Shown here piece by piece: positions 1 through 10,500 of a DNA stretch of 64,000 bases. The stretch lies in NCBI GenBank assembly GCA_003971905.1, contig RSEE01000007.1:434001-498000 (forward strand), in the 5' to 3' direction. Numbering within the stretch: the first letter of the stretch is position 1; every line of letters starts with the position of its first letter. The position numbers were made by a program, and so were the translations under genes. The notes beneath the pieces are model-generated. The model was not told the DNA's origin. It did no database searches and was given only the letters and a program-made list of their open reading frames with translations. This stretch comes from Moniliella sp. 'wahieum'. Its lineage: Eukaryota; Basidiomycota; Moniliellomycetes; Moniliellales; Moniliellaceae.

Positions 1-708
1 TTGTTGGTCAAGAAGATCTGCGCACGGAGAAGTACTTACTGCGGGCAGTGTGCTGGAGTGCCCGGTGCTACCCAGATCCATTGGCCTGGTAAACCTGTAA
101 AGCTTAAAGCTTGTACACAAAGCGAACGCGTACTGCCCTCCAAGGCGCACGCTGCAATGGGGCACTGCGCAACGCACGCTCTGCCAGGAGGGCGCGAGGC
201 TGGATAGGTGTGACATGTGACAGGTGACATTTGACATGCGACACGCGACATGTGACGTGTGGACATCACTCGGCCCCTGGCTCAGAGCGCCCCCGTGCCC
301 CCGGCCATGCGCCAACATGGCTCAGGTCGGGGCAGCCGAACACAGCAAATCACATCAGCGCATCCTGCGCATCATGCATCGCCCATCACCCGCCACGCCT
401 CCGCCGCAGCATCATGCATCGGCGCATCGGCGGAGAATAAAATAAAACGCGCAATTTTTGTTTTTCCCCGAGACTCGCCTCGTTCGCCTGGGACGGCGCC
501 TGCCTGCCATTCTCAAATCCTCGTGTCTCTTGTCACCATGTCACCAACACTAGGGGACCGTAAATATGTAACTCCCCAACACTTGTACGTTAGAACAGCG
601 GCATTGCATGCGACGGCCACGTACTCCCAACCAGCCGATCCCGGTCGCACGCACCCGTGGAAGACAGAACGACGCCACCACCATACCTTCATCTCGTCTC
701 CATCTCAC
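1..708. other. Gene-free upstream stretch
   Basis: No reading frame here resembles a known protein. It lies upstream of the first C2H2 gene and holds one run of degenerate 7-base repeats near position 213 and some ATGCATC-like words near 370-425. It may contain promoter and 5' leader sequence of the gene that starts near 709. Confidence 0.4.
213..261. repeat. Seven tandem degenerate heptamers (ACATGTG type)
   Basis: Seven consecutive 7-base units that all begin with AC and end with G: ACATGTG, ACAGGTG, ACATTTG, ACATGCG, ACACGCG, ACATGTG, ACGTGTG. Two of the units have the palindromic core ACATGT. The last unit contributes a TGACGTG word. This is the first member of a repeat class found throughout the window. 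Confidence 0.8.
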
Positions 709-2963
709 ATGTCGATGCCAAGCGAAGACGCTGACACGCCTGTGCGCCCCCCTCCCTCTCGCACGGCGCCAAACGCGGAGGCCCGGACTCTGGCTCCCAT
801 CCTGGGCCCGGTCCCGGTCTCGGCTCCGGTTTCGGCTCCGGTTCCCGTTCCGAGTCTACCTCAACCTCTACCTCAGTCTCGGCAACTCCAGCTCGTCCCC
901 CTGCTTCTGCTTCTGCTTCCGCTTCCGGTGCCGCTCCCGCGTCTCCCACCGCTCTTCCTCCTGGGCCCGTCTCCCCTCAGCCAAAGACACACACCCACTC
1001 ACCCATTCGCCGTCTCCTCCGCGACACACATCCACCCTCTGCTCCTGCTTCTCGCGGTCGTCTGCCTTCTCTGGTTCAAGGATTTGGCTTTGCTGAACAT
1101 TATGGCACCCCTCCCCACCCCCGTGGGCGTAGTATCGAGAGGCTTTCTGGCGGACTCGGTACCTACACATTCTCTTCCACTCCAAACCGCTCTTCGCGTC
1201 CCTCTTCCCTCACTCGTCCTGCTCGTCGTGACGACGTGACGTCCAACCCAAGCCCGCGTACCAGCATTTCTGGAGCCTCCGGTGTGCCTGCCGGATACCT
1301 GGCCCCCTTACCTTCCGTTACGTCCCGGCCGAGCGGCACCGCCCACGATGGTCCATCCGACTCTCTGCCGCGTCTCCCTCCTTGTCCGCCCCCCCCACCC
1401 ATCCTAGGCATTTTTCCGCCGTTCATGTTTCCCTTTCGCCCGTTTACACGGGTAATGATGCTGAAGGTGCCCGCTACGGCCCCGTCCCCTCCTCAATTGG
1501 TCCCCAACGACGCATGACATACGCCCCAGGTTACGCCCCCGCCTACACCCCCCAATCTGCCTCCGCCAGTCGCGACTCACAGATGCATCGCTACACGCGC
1601 TCATCTTTGTCAGGCCCAACCCCAGATCGATGGCATACTTCCCGCATTCTTCTGCGTATCATGACCACCCCGTGGACTTTCCCTACCCTTCTCATCCGCG
1701 CCGCTTTCGGGATCACGACCCAACCCTTCGCGCCTCCCCTGCTGGCCTACCCTTGCCTGGTGGTGACGTTCCCCCCGGGCCTCTGATGCGATGGCAGGAT
1801 TCCGAGCCGCATATCTCACCGTTTCCGCAACAACATCATGCGGAGTCCTTGTCGTACCTGCCTTCTCCTCACCCTGGCTCTCTTATGCACGACCCTCCCG
1901 ACTCATCCAGGATTTACGCTTCGCCACATGAGCGCCTCGGATGGGCTAGCAGTTACCCAAATTTACCCTCGGGGCCATTCCCTCCCCAGCTGGCCCACCC
2001 CCGCCTCGACCGCCATCGCATGCTCAGCCAGTCACGTCAACTGCAGGGCCGCCACGACCGTTCAAGTGTACTTCCTGTGGTGCTGCATTTGCCCGGAACC
2101 ACGACTTGCGAAGGCACTGCCGTATCCACTTGAGCACCAAACCGTTTGCCTGCCCCGAGTGCCAAAAGCCATTTACCCGCAAAGACGCACTAAACCGCCA
2201 CATTCTCGTCAAAGTACGTTTTCGTTCATAGCTCTGTTTCTTGCGTTTGACTCTAACATTGGTTGTGTGATTTGTCAAGGGCTGCGCTGGGCGCAAGCGC
2301 CATCGCGAGTTTCGCGTTGACGTAGACTCGGGCCCGTCGTGCCAGTGCTGATATCTCGACGAGCATCCACGGTGAGGATGATACTGTCGATTCTGGGGAA
2401 GCTGGGGCTCTATCAAGGGAAGAGCTTCCCTATCAAGTCCGGGGCGGGACTGATTCTTTGCCAAAGGAGCCCTCTCATCTCGCTCTCCACCGACATAGCT
2501 GGGCCCCCGCCGCGATACCAGGCCCTCCAACCGAAAAGGCGACCCCCCAGGGGCACACTTACCTAGTGGGGTATACTTCGCCCCGACACTTGTCAGCTGC
2601 GCGCAATTCACTCCCTGCCGAGGCCCTAGCCAACACGCCGGACTACAGAACACGCCGTCCCGTCTCTGGCCTTTGCACCCCACAGAGTGGGGACTACTAC
2701 TCCTCGGCACGATTGGGCCACAACGAGGGGCCACCACCTCCACAACATGCTGCGTTTCCTCTGGTACCCCTTCATGCAAGGCCGGCTCGTATTCCTCCGC
2801 CCCCCCCGCGCCTGGATCGCCTGGATCGCCTGGATCGAACCAGCCTCGTGTGCCCCTGCACTCCTCAGATACACCCGAAGGGGCCCAAGACTCCGAGAAA
2901 TCCCGTCAAGACAAGCGGGCGTCCGTCGTCCATTTTGATGATCCCTGGTATCCACCCAAGTAA
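709..2963 (+). CDS. C2H2 zinc-finger transcription factor (frame broken)
   Basis: Probable DNA-binding transcription factor acting in the nucleus. Two adjacent fingers are encoded near 2061-2213: the first has CTSC and HCRIH as zinc ligands, the second has CPEC with an H-x5-C end that is completed across an intron. The intron (2214-2279, 66 nt) has a GTACGT donor, a CTAAC branch word and an AAG acceptor. The long N-terminal part is Ser/Pro-rich and low in complexity; the C-terminal part ends with FDDPWYPPK and a stop at 2961-2963. The protein-like reading moves between all three frames (near 900-1040, 1390, 1620, 2000, 2340 and 2730), often at C runs, so the gene is either damaged by indel errors or decayed. 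The ATG at 709 is the best start seen. The exact target and subfamily are not recognisable. Confidence 0.6.
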
Positions 2964-4468
2964 CTCCCTCTCATGGTTTCTGCCACGTCGTCGTCGTCGT
3001 CGCCCTTGCTCCTCCTTACGTATCCGCTTAGAGCGCACTCTCACTCGAGATGGATGGTGCAATGGATCACTGCGACTCCAGCTACGCCACGTATATGCGC
3101 TTACGCTCTTCCTGTTCATTCTAACCACGCTCGTGTTGCGTCTCCCGCGAGCATCTCTTACCACTCTGTCACGTCCCATCGCATCTCTTCTCATATCATG
3201 TCTCCTTTTCCACGTACCCCGACTGACCACTAGCCTGTACTCAGGGCCCAGCCATCCATCATTCCTTTGGCCTTTCCTTCTCCGCATTTCAATAGTCGCC
3301 ACAGCTCGCCGATGAGAATTCAGGGAATATCTTCCTTTCCTGTATATGAGGGGTTTGTCCAGGATCATCGAGGCGTCACTTTCGAGAAAGAGTCTACTAT
3401 GCTGAGCGAGATATGGAATTGAAGAGAGGGTCGACCTAATTGATTAAGACCGAAAATGGATCATGCTCCTGTGGGAATTGATCTACCTTTCGCTCCACGA
3501 GCAATGTGTCGAGGAGGCGATGGTTTCAACTCGCCTGCGAGAGGGAGGCATTGCCAGTGAAGGGACGGCGATGCGGGAGGAGGGCACATGCCTTCTCACC
3601 AAAAGCGACATAACAGAGTCCGTCGGCAAAATATATCAGCGAGAGGAGCGTTGCAAGAGCAGAATAAAACGCTTGCGATGAGGAACCTCCTGCCACACAA
3701 CACTATACGGCCGCAGAAGGGCATTTCGTACGTGTTTTGCGACGGCTTCCTCGTGCACCACCTTCCGGTACGTAGCGGGTAACCCTAAGGCCTAAACCAG
3801 GATCAGGACTATACACGTGGGCCATACCTGGGAAATCTGAGCCTGGGCCATTCAATATTCACGGACTGGTGGAGGATATATATGGAACAGAAGTGTACGT
3901 GCCTGATGCTTGCCAAGATAAGATTCAGGCGTATTTCTCGAACATGGAACAGCGGACGTTGAACGATTGAAGTTCAGTGTTCGCTCGCATAAGCGTGAGT
4001 GCATGAGCGCATGGGCCCCTAGGCCCTAGGGCCCACGGACACGCGCTAGCAAGTGCTCCAGCTGTGGCTGTGCCGGGGCACTGCAGAGCACTGCCGAGCG
4101 CCAGCGCTGCCCCTGCCCCTGCCTGCCCCTGCCTGCCCCCGCCCCCGCCCCCGCGCAGCCGGCACCCTGGCCAGTGCACGCGCAATGCGCAAGGCCGGCA
4201 ATACCACTCAATATTCAGTCCCAGCCCAGCCAGCACCAGCCAGCACCAGCCAGCACCGGCCATCCTGCAGGCTGCCAGGCACACACCCTGCCTGCAGCCT
4301 GCAGCACCCCTGCAGCGCCGCAGCGCAGCACAAACATACTCCGCCGCCCTGCTCCGCCTGCTCCGCCACAGCCAGCACCCGCCGCCTCCTCGCCCCCCCG
4401 GCCCCTCCCTCCACCCCTCCGCCCGGCCAGCCCGCCATCCCGCCATCCCGCCATCCCTGCTCCCCCCC
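2964..4468. other. Intergenic, no gene recognised
   Basis: Only short unconvincing ORFs. It contains a short GTC trinucleotide run near 2987-3003 and a C-rich stretch with CAGCACCAGC-type repeats near 4225-4260, just upstream of the ankyrin gene. It probably holds the 3' end of the C2H2 gene and the promoter of the next one. Confidence 0.4.
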
Positions 4469-7400
4469 ATGGGTGCCGGCGCCCCATCCCCGAGCAGCGT
4501 CGGCCACCCGCGCCAGCTCATCTCCGCCGCCTTGGCCGGCGACGAGCCTGCCGTCCGCGCCGCGCTCGCTGCCGGCCGCTCCCCTGACACGCTCGTCGAT
4601 GGGCTCGCACCTCTCCATGCCGCTGCGGCCGCCGGATATGCGTCCATTGTCGCCCTCCTCCTCGCCCACCGTGCCACCGTCAGCCTGCCCCGCCCCCCCT
4701 GCGCGCCCCGTCGGCGTGCTCGGCGTCCACCTCCTCGTCCCCCGCTGCGGCCGATCCCCCGTTGCATTCTCGCCCCCTCACCGTGCCCGTCGGCGCGACC
4801 CCGCTCCACCTCGCCGTTGCCAACGGCCACACGGGCATCGTACACTTGCTAGTCCAGGCTGGTGCCAACATCGACGCCGCCGACGAGACCGGCGCCACCC
4901 CCCGCTCCCTAGCGAGCCCGGCCATGCTCTGTGCCTTGTCCAGCGGCTTGAGCGATCCGTTCTCCTTGAGCGATCCGTTCGACTTTTCCGACCCATCGCG
5001 GCGGCCCTCGCTCGCATCGACTCATGGCAGTCCCCCCGACAGTGGGCCTCCCTCGCCGAGCACCCGCCGCTACCGCTTGGTGCCCGCCCGCTCGTTTGAA
5101 CGCATTGCCGACGCGTGTCCTCTTCTGCCTCCTCCATGATGTCACGCCATCGCCGGAACAGCGGATCGGCAACGGTTACCCCATTTGGTACATCCGGCGG
5201 ATCAGGGCTCAGTCGCGTGGCAAAGATGCCCTCGCTGGCCAGCCTGCGCTCGCATCCTTCCAACCACACCACCGGAGCCCTGGCCTTGCCTGCTACGCCC
5301 CACGCCACCGAACTTGCGGTCCTCTTCCCCTTCCTGCCTTCACCCTCCATGCCCTCCTCCAGTGTCCCCACCGCCCCCACCCCAACTGCCTCTTCCCCTC
5401 GCGCCACCTTCAAATCTCATACCGATCGGCTCGCTTGGCCATCCTCCCGGTCGTGCACGACAGTGCTCTTTTGGCCGTGGGAGAGACAAGCCAGGGGCCA
5501 GCGGCGGTGGAGCTCGACTCGTTCCCGCCCGTCCCGCCTGCTCCCAGCCCACCCCGACCACAACCCCAAATACGCACAACTAGCTCGTCCCGCCCCCGAC
5601 GCCCGTCACTTCCCATCATTACCGAGCGAACATCGTGGAGGCGGGACACGCCTCCGCCTTTACCTCTGCAACGGAACACAGCCAGCGCGGCAGCCACATC
5701 GAATACACCAGATGCGCTAAGCAAGGATTCGACCGTTCCCGACAGCCCTACTCCAACCTCTTCTCGCCCCCTTTCGGCTTTATCGTCCGTCAGCGGCAGT
5801 GCCAGCAGCTCCGGGCCTGTTCCTCGACATCCTCTCCGAGACCACAAGGAGAACCTACACCATGGCAGTGGGGAAACGGACTTGCTATTCGGCCTGCCAG
5901 CGGGCAGTGGCAACTCCACTTCGTCCCAGCTCTGTTCCGGTTTTTTCCACTGCGAAGGAGACCATGACGGCATCGAATGACATGAGTGCGAAGGACGAAT
6001 GGGAAGAGTTGGCGCCCAACTCCTTTCCCTCTCCCCCCAGTCTTCATGTACATATCCTCCCCTCCCGTGCTTCTTTGGAAGGCGCGTCTTTGGGGTCACC
6101 TCGGTATCTAACCGACCCAGCACTCGCTTTGCCAAGGACAGGTCTGTCGACCTGCCGGCCTCAGGTCCGTTCAAGATGGGCCGCGCCTGTACTATGCCTT
6201 CCACCGGTACTACCACCAGCACCCACGCGAGCAACAGCCGCACCACCACGCCGCGCTCGCCCCGCCCCAAAATGAGGCACGGAAGTGCAGGATCGGTGCG
6301 AGGAGACACCTCGATGTTGTGTCCCACCTAACCCGCTGCCCGCAGCAGCTCAGGCCGCGGCCATCCTCGAGCGAGGTCAGGGCGCAGCAGAAGGCCGAGC
6401 GCCCAACATGGACGTCCAGCTGGACGATGGCACCACCCTCAGTCTTGCTCAGCAATTGGCAGCTCTTGGCCAGGCTTTGACCCGCGAGCGCGCCGCGTCC
6501 CAATCGTCTTGCGTCACCTTGTCCGCCCCCTCTTGTGCCCTCTCTCCCGCAGGCTTAGTGGGCACAGCCACCGCTTCTCTGTTGCTTCTGCGTCTGCCCC
6601 TACCCTTGCCCCTTCCCCTACCTCTACCCCTGTTCCTGCCTCGCCTAGCACTCGTCTCTCTTCGCCTCCCCCTCTCCTGGAATGGTGCGTCGTTGGGGAT
6701 CTCCCGCCACCCGGCTCCCTGGCACTCCTCCTCGTTCTGCTCAGCGCTCGCCTAAAGCAGGGAAGGAAGGGAGTGGATCCCGGGTACCGAGAGTGGCACC
6801 CTTGGATTTTTCCTCGTCTACCTCTTCCATCACCCACCAACGAAAGAAGGAAAGGCCGGTGGGTTGCGCGGCAATGGCGTATGCCAGTGACGTGCTACCC
6901 CCATTGTATTCCGATGGCCCCTTGCCGGGGCGAAAAGGTTCGGGCAAGTCGGAAGACGCGGCCCAGGAGGACGGGTTTAAGGAGGAGGTGGGGGAAGGAG
7001 AGCGCACGCCGCTCGCTTCGTCCTACCTTGCCTTGGCCCGTCCACTGCCGTCGGCAGCCGGCACGCTGGGACGTGAACGACGATCGTCTTTGGACCTTGG
7101 TACGGTTCCTGCTCCTGCTCCTGTCCCTGCCCTGGTGGGCCCGGGGTCTGAATCGCCTCCCGTGTCGCCGGTACAGCGTACGCGCGTTTCGTTGGGCCAG
7201 GAGCCGCGACAGGACCGTGCGCTGCGCCATGTCATGTCAACCAACAACCTCTACGCGCTCCCGCGGGCGGCGTTGGTGTCGGGCTTGGTGGAGCCAATGG
7301 GCGTACGCGGCTGGGACGTGACCCCGCCCAGCGTGTCCGAGCACGAGCACGATGCTAGTCCACGCGATTTGGCCCAGCGCAGGTCAAGGGAAGCGCTGCG

Positions 7401-7620
7401 CTTGCTCACCAAGCGTTCGGCGCCTGTCCTGTCCCGACGGTCCTTAGGTGCCCACCTGGACGATGCGCCGTTGGAAGAGGAAGAGGGTGGACTGATCGCC
7501 AGCTCGGGGTTGGACTCGGGCTCGGGGACCAAGAGCCCTACCCGCCGCCTGGCTGCCGGGCCGAGACGGCTCAAGTTTGACGCGGTGCGGCGCCTGTTTG
7601 ATAAGGTGGCAACGACCTGA
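4469..7620 (+). CDS. Ankyrin-repeat protein, long disordered C-terminus (frame broken)
   Basis: Probable protein-interaction scaffold; no catalytic domain seen. From the ATG at 4469 the frame gives a first ankyrin unit with APLHAAAAAGYASIVALLLA near residues 50-70. After a frame change at a C run near 4690 a second unit follows, with TPLHLAVANGHTGIVHLLVQ and AGANIDAADETGATP (about 4795-4900). The rest is Ser/Pro-rich and reads in several frames (about 5115-5450, 5450-5940, 5950-6080, 6080-6330, 6340-6560), finishing in one open stretch from 6682 to the stop at 7618-7620 with the end FDAVRRLFDKVATT. Frame changes are frequent, so the true exon structure is not resolved. The family is too broad to assign a pathway. 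Confidence 0.6.
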
Positions 7621-7887
7621 TCTCGTTCCCTTGGTTGCTTACCATGCCGATGCGCGCGGGGCTTGCCCTACTCTTCTCCCCACCCCCCCTTACTGCGCCT
7701 ACCATGTGTTTCCGCCTTCCTCCATATACCAATGCACGTTGCTTCTTGTCTGGACGGGCAGTGTGGATGTCCATGTCCGCACTGCCCCCCCCCATCCACT
7801 ACCCACTGCAAACGAGTTAGATGAATTAGAGCCTAGCATGCCCATACTTGCGCTAAGCGGTCTGGTAGCCAAGTCTGCATCCGGGGC
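7621..7887. other. Convergent intergenic region
   Basis: Short pyrimidine-rich spacer between the ankyrin gene (+) and the F-box gene (-). No separate gene is seen; it presumably holds both 3' ends. Confidence 0.4.
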
Positions 7888-7927
7888 TTACCCGGCGCGA
7901 TGCCGAGGAAGAGCGGAGCAGGAGCAA

Positions 7928-7987
<60 letters not shown>

Positions 7988-9420
7988 AGCTGAAGCAGAA
8001 GCAAGCGCGGGGGCTGGGCCAGGCGAGACGTGGAACTCAAATCAGAAGCAGAACCAACGGTAGAGGAGGGGGGAGCCAACGTCGCACCCGAGACCAAAGT
8101 AGAAGCAGGAGCAATGTAGGAACGCAGGGAACGTGGCCCATCCCCCGATTTGGTCTCTTGCTTCGTGGGTTCAGGCCAGGAGAGGGGCGCCGGCTGCACG
8201 TTGGCCAAGTGGGGAGCCAAGAGATGGGCGAGGGGCGGGACGAGAAGGGTGAGGTGGTGCAGCGTGGGACAGGTGGCGGGGGCGGGGCGGGGGGAGGATG
8301 GGTCGTCCAAGGTGCGCGGAGGAGGGCGAGGGAGGTGAGCCAGTCGCGGACTTGGCGGGGTGGGGGAGAGGCGGCTCGATCGTCAGTTGGGATGGGACAG
8401 GGGTAAGGAAGAACCAAGGGTGAGGGTGTGGGCAAGGGCAGGAGACGGGGAGCAGTGCAGCGTGAGAGTCTGCAGGTGGGGGAGGGCAGCGATGAGACGG
8501 TGGGCAAAGGATGGGCGGAGAGAAGGGAGGGTGAGGTGGAGGTGCTGGACTTTGTGGAAGAGGGGGAGCGCGAGGAGGGTGCTAGCGTCGGTGGATTCCC
8601 AGTCGAGCGGAGCGGGGGGAGCAAGGGGAGCAGGTCCGGGACCGAGATCGATGCCGGTGCCAAAGCCAGTGCCAAAGCCCGTTCCGCCAGACGACGGAGC
8701 GACGACCTCAGTGACGAGCGAGCGGGGCCGCGGGTGAGCCGACTGGCCCAGACGAGCAAACACGCCTGCAGCGGCCAAGGCCCGGGCACTGTGCCCATCA
8801 AGGCACAGTTCTTCCACCCATGGAGTGGCGAGCAGGATCTGTTCCACATGGCGCGCGAGGGTGGTGTGGTCGAGCGCGGGAGGGGGCGATGGCGGTGGTG
8901 GTGATGGCGGCGGCGGGAGGTCGATGTGAGAGAGGGTGCGGAGCAGCAAGGTAAGCAGCCGGCGCCAGGTAGGCCAAAGGGCGTGCCAGGTGGATTGGTG
9001 GACGTGGGCGTGGACCCTGCCTGGCCAGACGGGTGGTGCATGGCGCGTCGGCGGAGGTAGTAGCGACGGAGGCAGTTGGATGCGCTGCACCAGCTCCCCC
9101 AGCGCAGGGTTGTATAGCACTACTGTTCGCCGTACCAGCTCCACCGCCTCGGCCGAGGGAAGACAAAGACAGCGATAGACCTTGCGCTGGAAATGGTGGA
9201 GGTGGGCGCGAGAGAGACACATCACTTTGCCCGGTTGGCGGCCCAGAAGCGGGCTGGCTACGTGGGAGAGAATCTGCAGTTGGATTTCGGCGGGAAAGAA
9301 GGAGAGGTCTTCAATCCCCGCCCCACCCTCTGCCGTGGACGGAGGAAGAGGAGCAAGGGGCGGCACCTTATTGGGAGGGGCGGCGGGCAAACCAGGTTCG
9401 CCATCCCAGGGCGGGCGCAC
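7888..9420 (-). CDS. F-box-like protein with leucine-rich C-terminal part
   Basis: Likely substrate adaptor of an SCF ubiquitin ligase. The main frame (9420-8383) contains an F-box pattern: FPAEIQLQILSHV followed by a basic RKVYRCLCL helix. Long Leu-rich segments with LRR-like spacing follow (VQHLHLTLPSLRPSFAHRLI, LPHLQTLTLHCSP). The frame ends near 8383 but protein-like sequence continues in other minus-strand frames (CPTLHHLTLLVPPLAHLL near 8290) to a stop at 7888, so one or two single-base frame changes are needed. The first codon of the open frame at 9420 is GTG, so the true start lies upstream, possibly in the hydrophobic ORF that ends at 9368. The F-box call rests on pattern only; target proteins cannot be guessed. 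Confidence 0.5.
7911..7987. repeat. GAGCAG hexanucleotide microsatellite
   Basis: About twelve copies of the unit GGAGCA, slightly degenerate at its edges. It lies inside the last part of the F-box reading frame, where the minus strand reads as alternating Cys-Ser in one frame and poly-Leu in another. Length variation here would change the C-terminus of that protein. Confidence 0.9.
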
Positions 9421-9813
9421 CGACGAGCGCTGTGTTCAGCCGCTGCTCCAGGCTCTGCTCCCATCGCTGGGATGCAGCTGCAGCCGAGTGGTACGAGAGG
9501 ATGGAATACAGGGCAAACCAAGGTGTGGCAAGTGTGGCACAGGCCGACCGCACCAAGAACTGCGCCAGCAACGCCAAGAGCTGCGCCGTCAGCACAACTG
9601 GCAGCGCTGCTAACAGCACCGCTCCCGTTAGCGCCAAGAAATCGACCGCCTACTCGGTGGGATGCAGTGGCGGACGATGGGTTGGATGGCGGCGATGGCG
9701 ATGGCAATGGATGTAGCAGTGGCGATGGCGTGCGGGACAGGAGCATGCAAGGTGTGGTGCCCAGGTTGCTCAGTGTTGCTGCGGTCGATAGCCAATCGCC
9801 CAAAGCCAGACAT
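9368..9813 (-). CDS. Hydrophobic protein, or N-terminus of the F-box gene
   Basis: An ATG at 9813 opens a frame with one hydrophobic segment (AIATATSIAIAIAAIQPIV). After a frame change near 9630 a second follows (AVLLAALPVVLTAQLLALLA), then a polar helix RWEQSLEQRLNTALVGAP and a stop at 9368. It overlaps the 5' end of the F-box frame in another frame. Either this is a small membrane protein of its own, or the two make one gene separated by an indel near 9410. No family is recognised. Confidence 0.35.
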
Positions 9814-10500
9814 GGGGCAGATGGATGATCGATGATCGATGACAATCTCAATGATCTTTGCCGCTCCTGATTAATGATTAACGATTAGATCAGCGCTCAG
9901 CCACTCAGTACTCTGCTCGCCGCGGAGAGTGTGGCACATATCTGCGGGGTAAACATTACCCGGTGGACAATCACCTTTCTCTTCCTTCTGCCCGAAAACC
10001 TGCCCGATCTGATGCTACGAATCAGATCCGCTGTGTCCGAGTCACTGCTAGATCCAGCAGGCTCCAGCGCTAACGCTAATCGAGGCGGCATACGAGCACC
10101 GCATTTCGCATAGGTATTTGCACCATCTACGCCCAGCAACCCCACACAACGTACTCATCAGCCCACAAAGAAAAGTCCAATGCCGAAGGCTCAGCTGTTC
10201 CGTCCCCTCCCAAAAGTACAGCTGGCAGCCGGGATGATCGATGAGGGATGAAAAAACAAGGGGAAAGAAAGAGACCCAGCAGTGCGCAGATAAGGTGCAG
10301 AGGGGAAGGGACAAGGGCAGCAGGCCCGCACACCGCCCTGCGGCCCCGTCTGGTGTGGGAGACACAGAGGGCCTCAAGAGCGTGCGCGGGTGTCCGCGAC
10401 GCCAGAGCGAGTAAGACAATGTTTTGGGCGCGCGGGCCAAGAAAAGGGCCGAGAGAAGGCAAAGGGGTAGCCGACCTACCCAGCCCAGTACACACCACAA
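9814..10500. other. Intergenic with heptamer repeats
   Basis: Lies between the F-box/hydrophobic ORFs and the 3' end of the two-finger C2H2 gene. It has ATCGATG heptamers at 9828-9841, a TTAATGATTAACGATTAG stretch near 9870 and a GATGATCGATG word near 10214. No coding region is seen. Confidence 0.4.
9828..9841. repeat. ATCGATG tandem heptamers
   Basis: Two exact in-phase copies of ATCGATG (palindromic ATCGAT plus G), about 15 bases upstream of the ATG at 9813 on the minus strand. Confidence 0.85.

Noticed and set aside
259-1239. 326-codon ORF across the start of the first C2H2 gene
   Set aside because: Its 5' part is repeat-derived and its 3' part is a shadow frame; only the portion after the ATG at 709 looks like protein.
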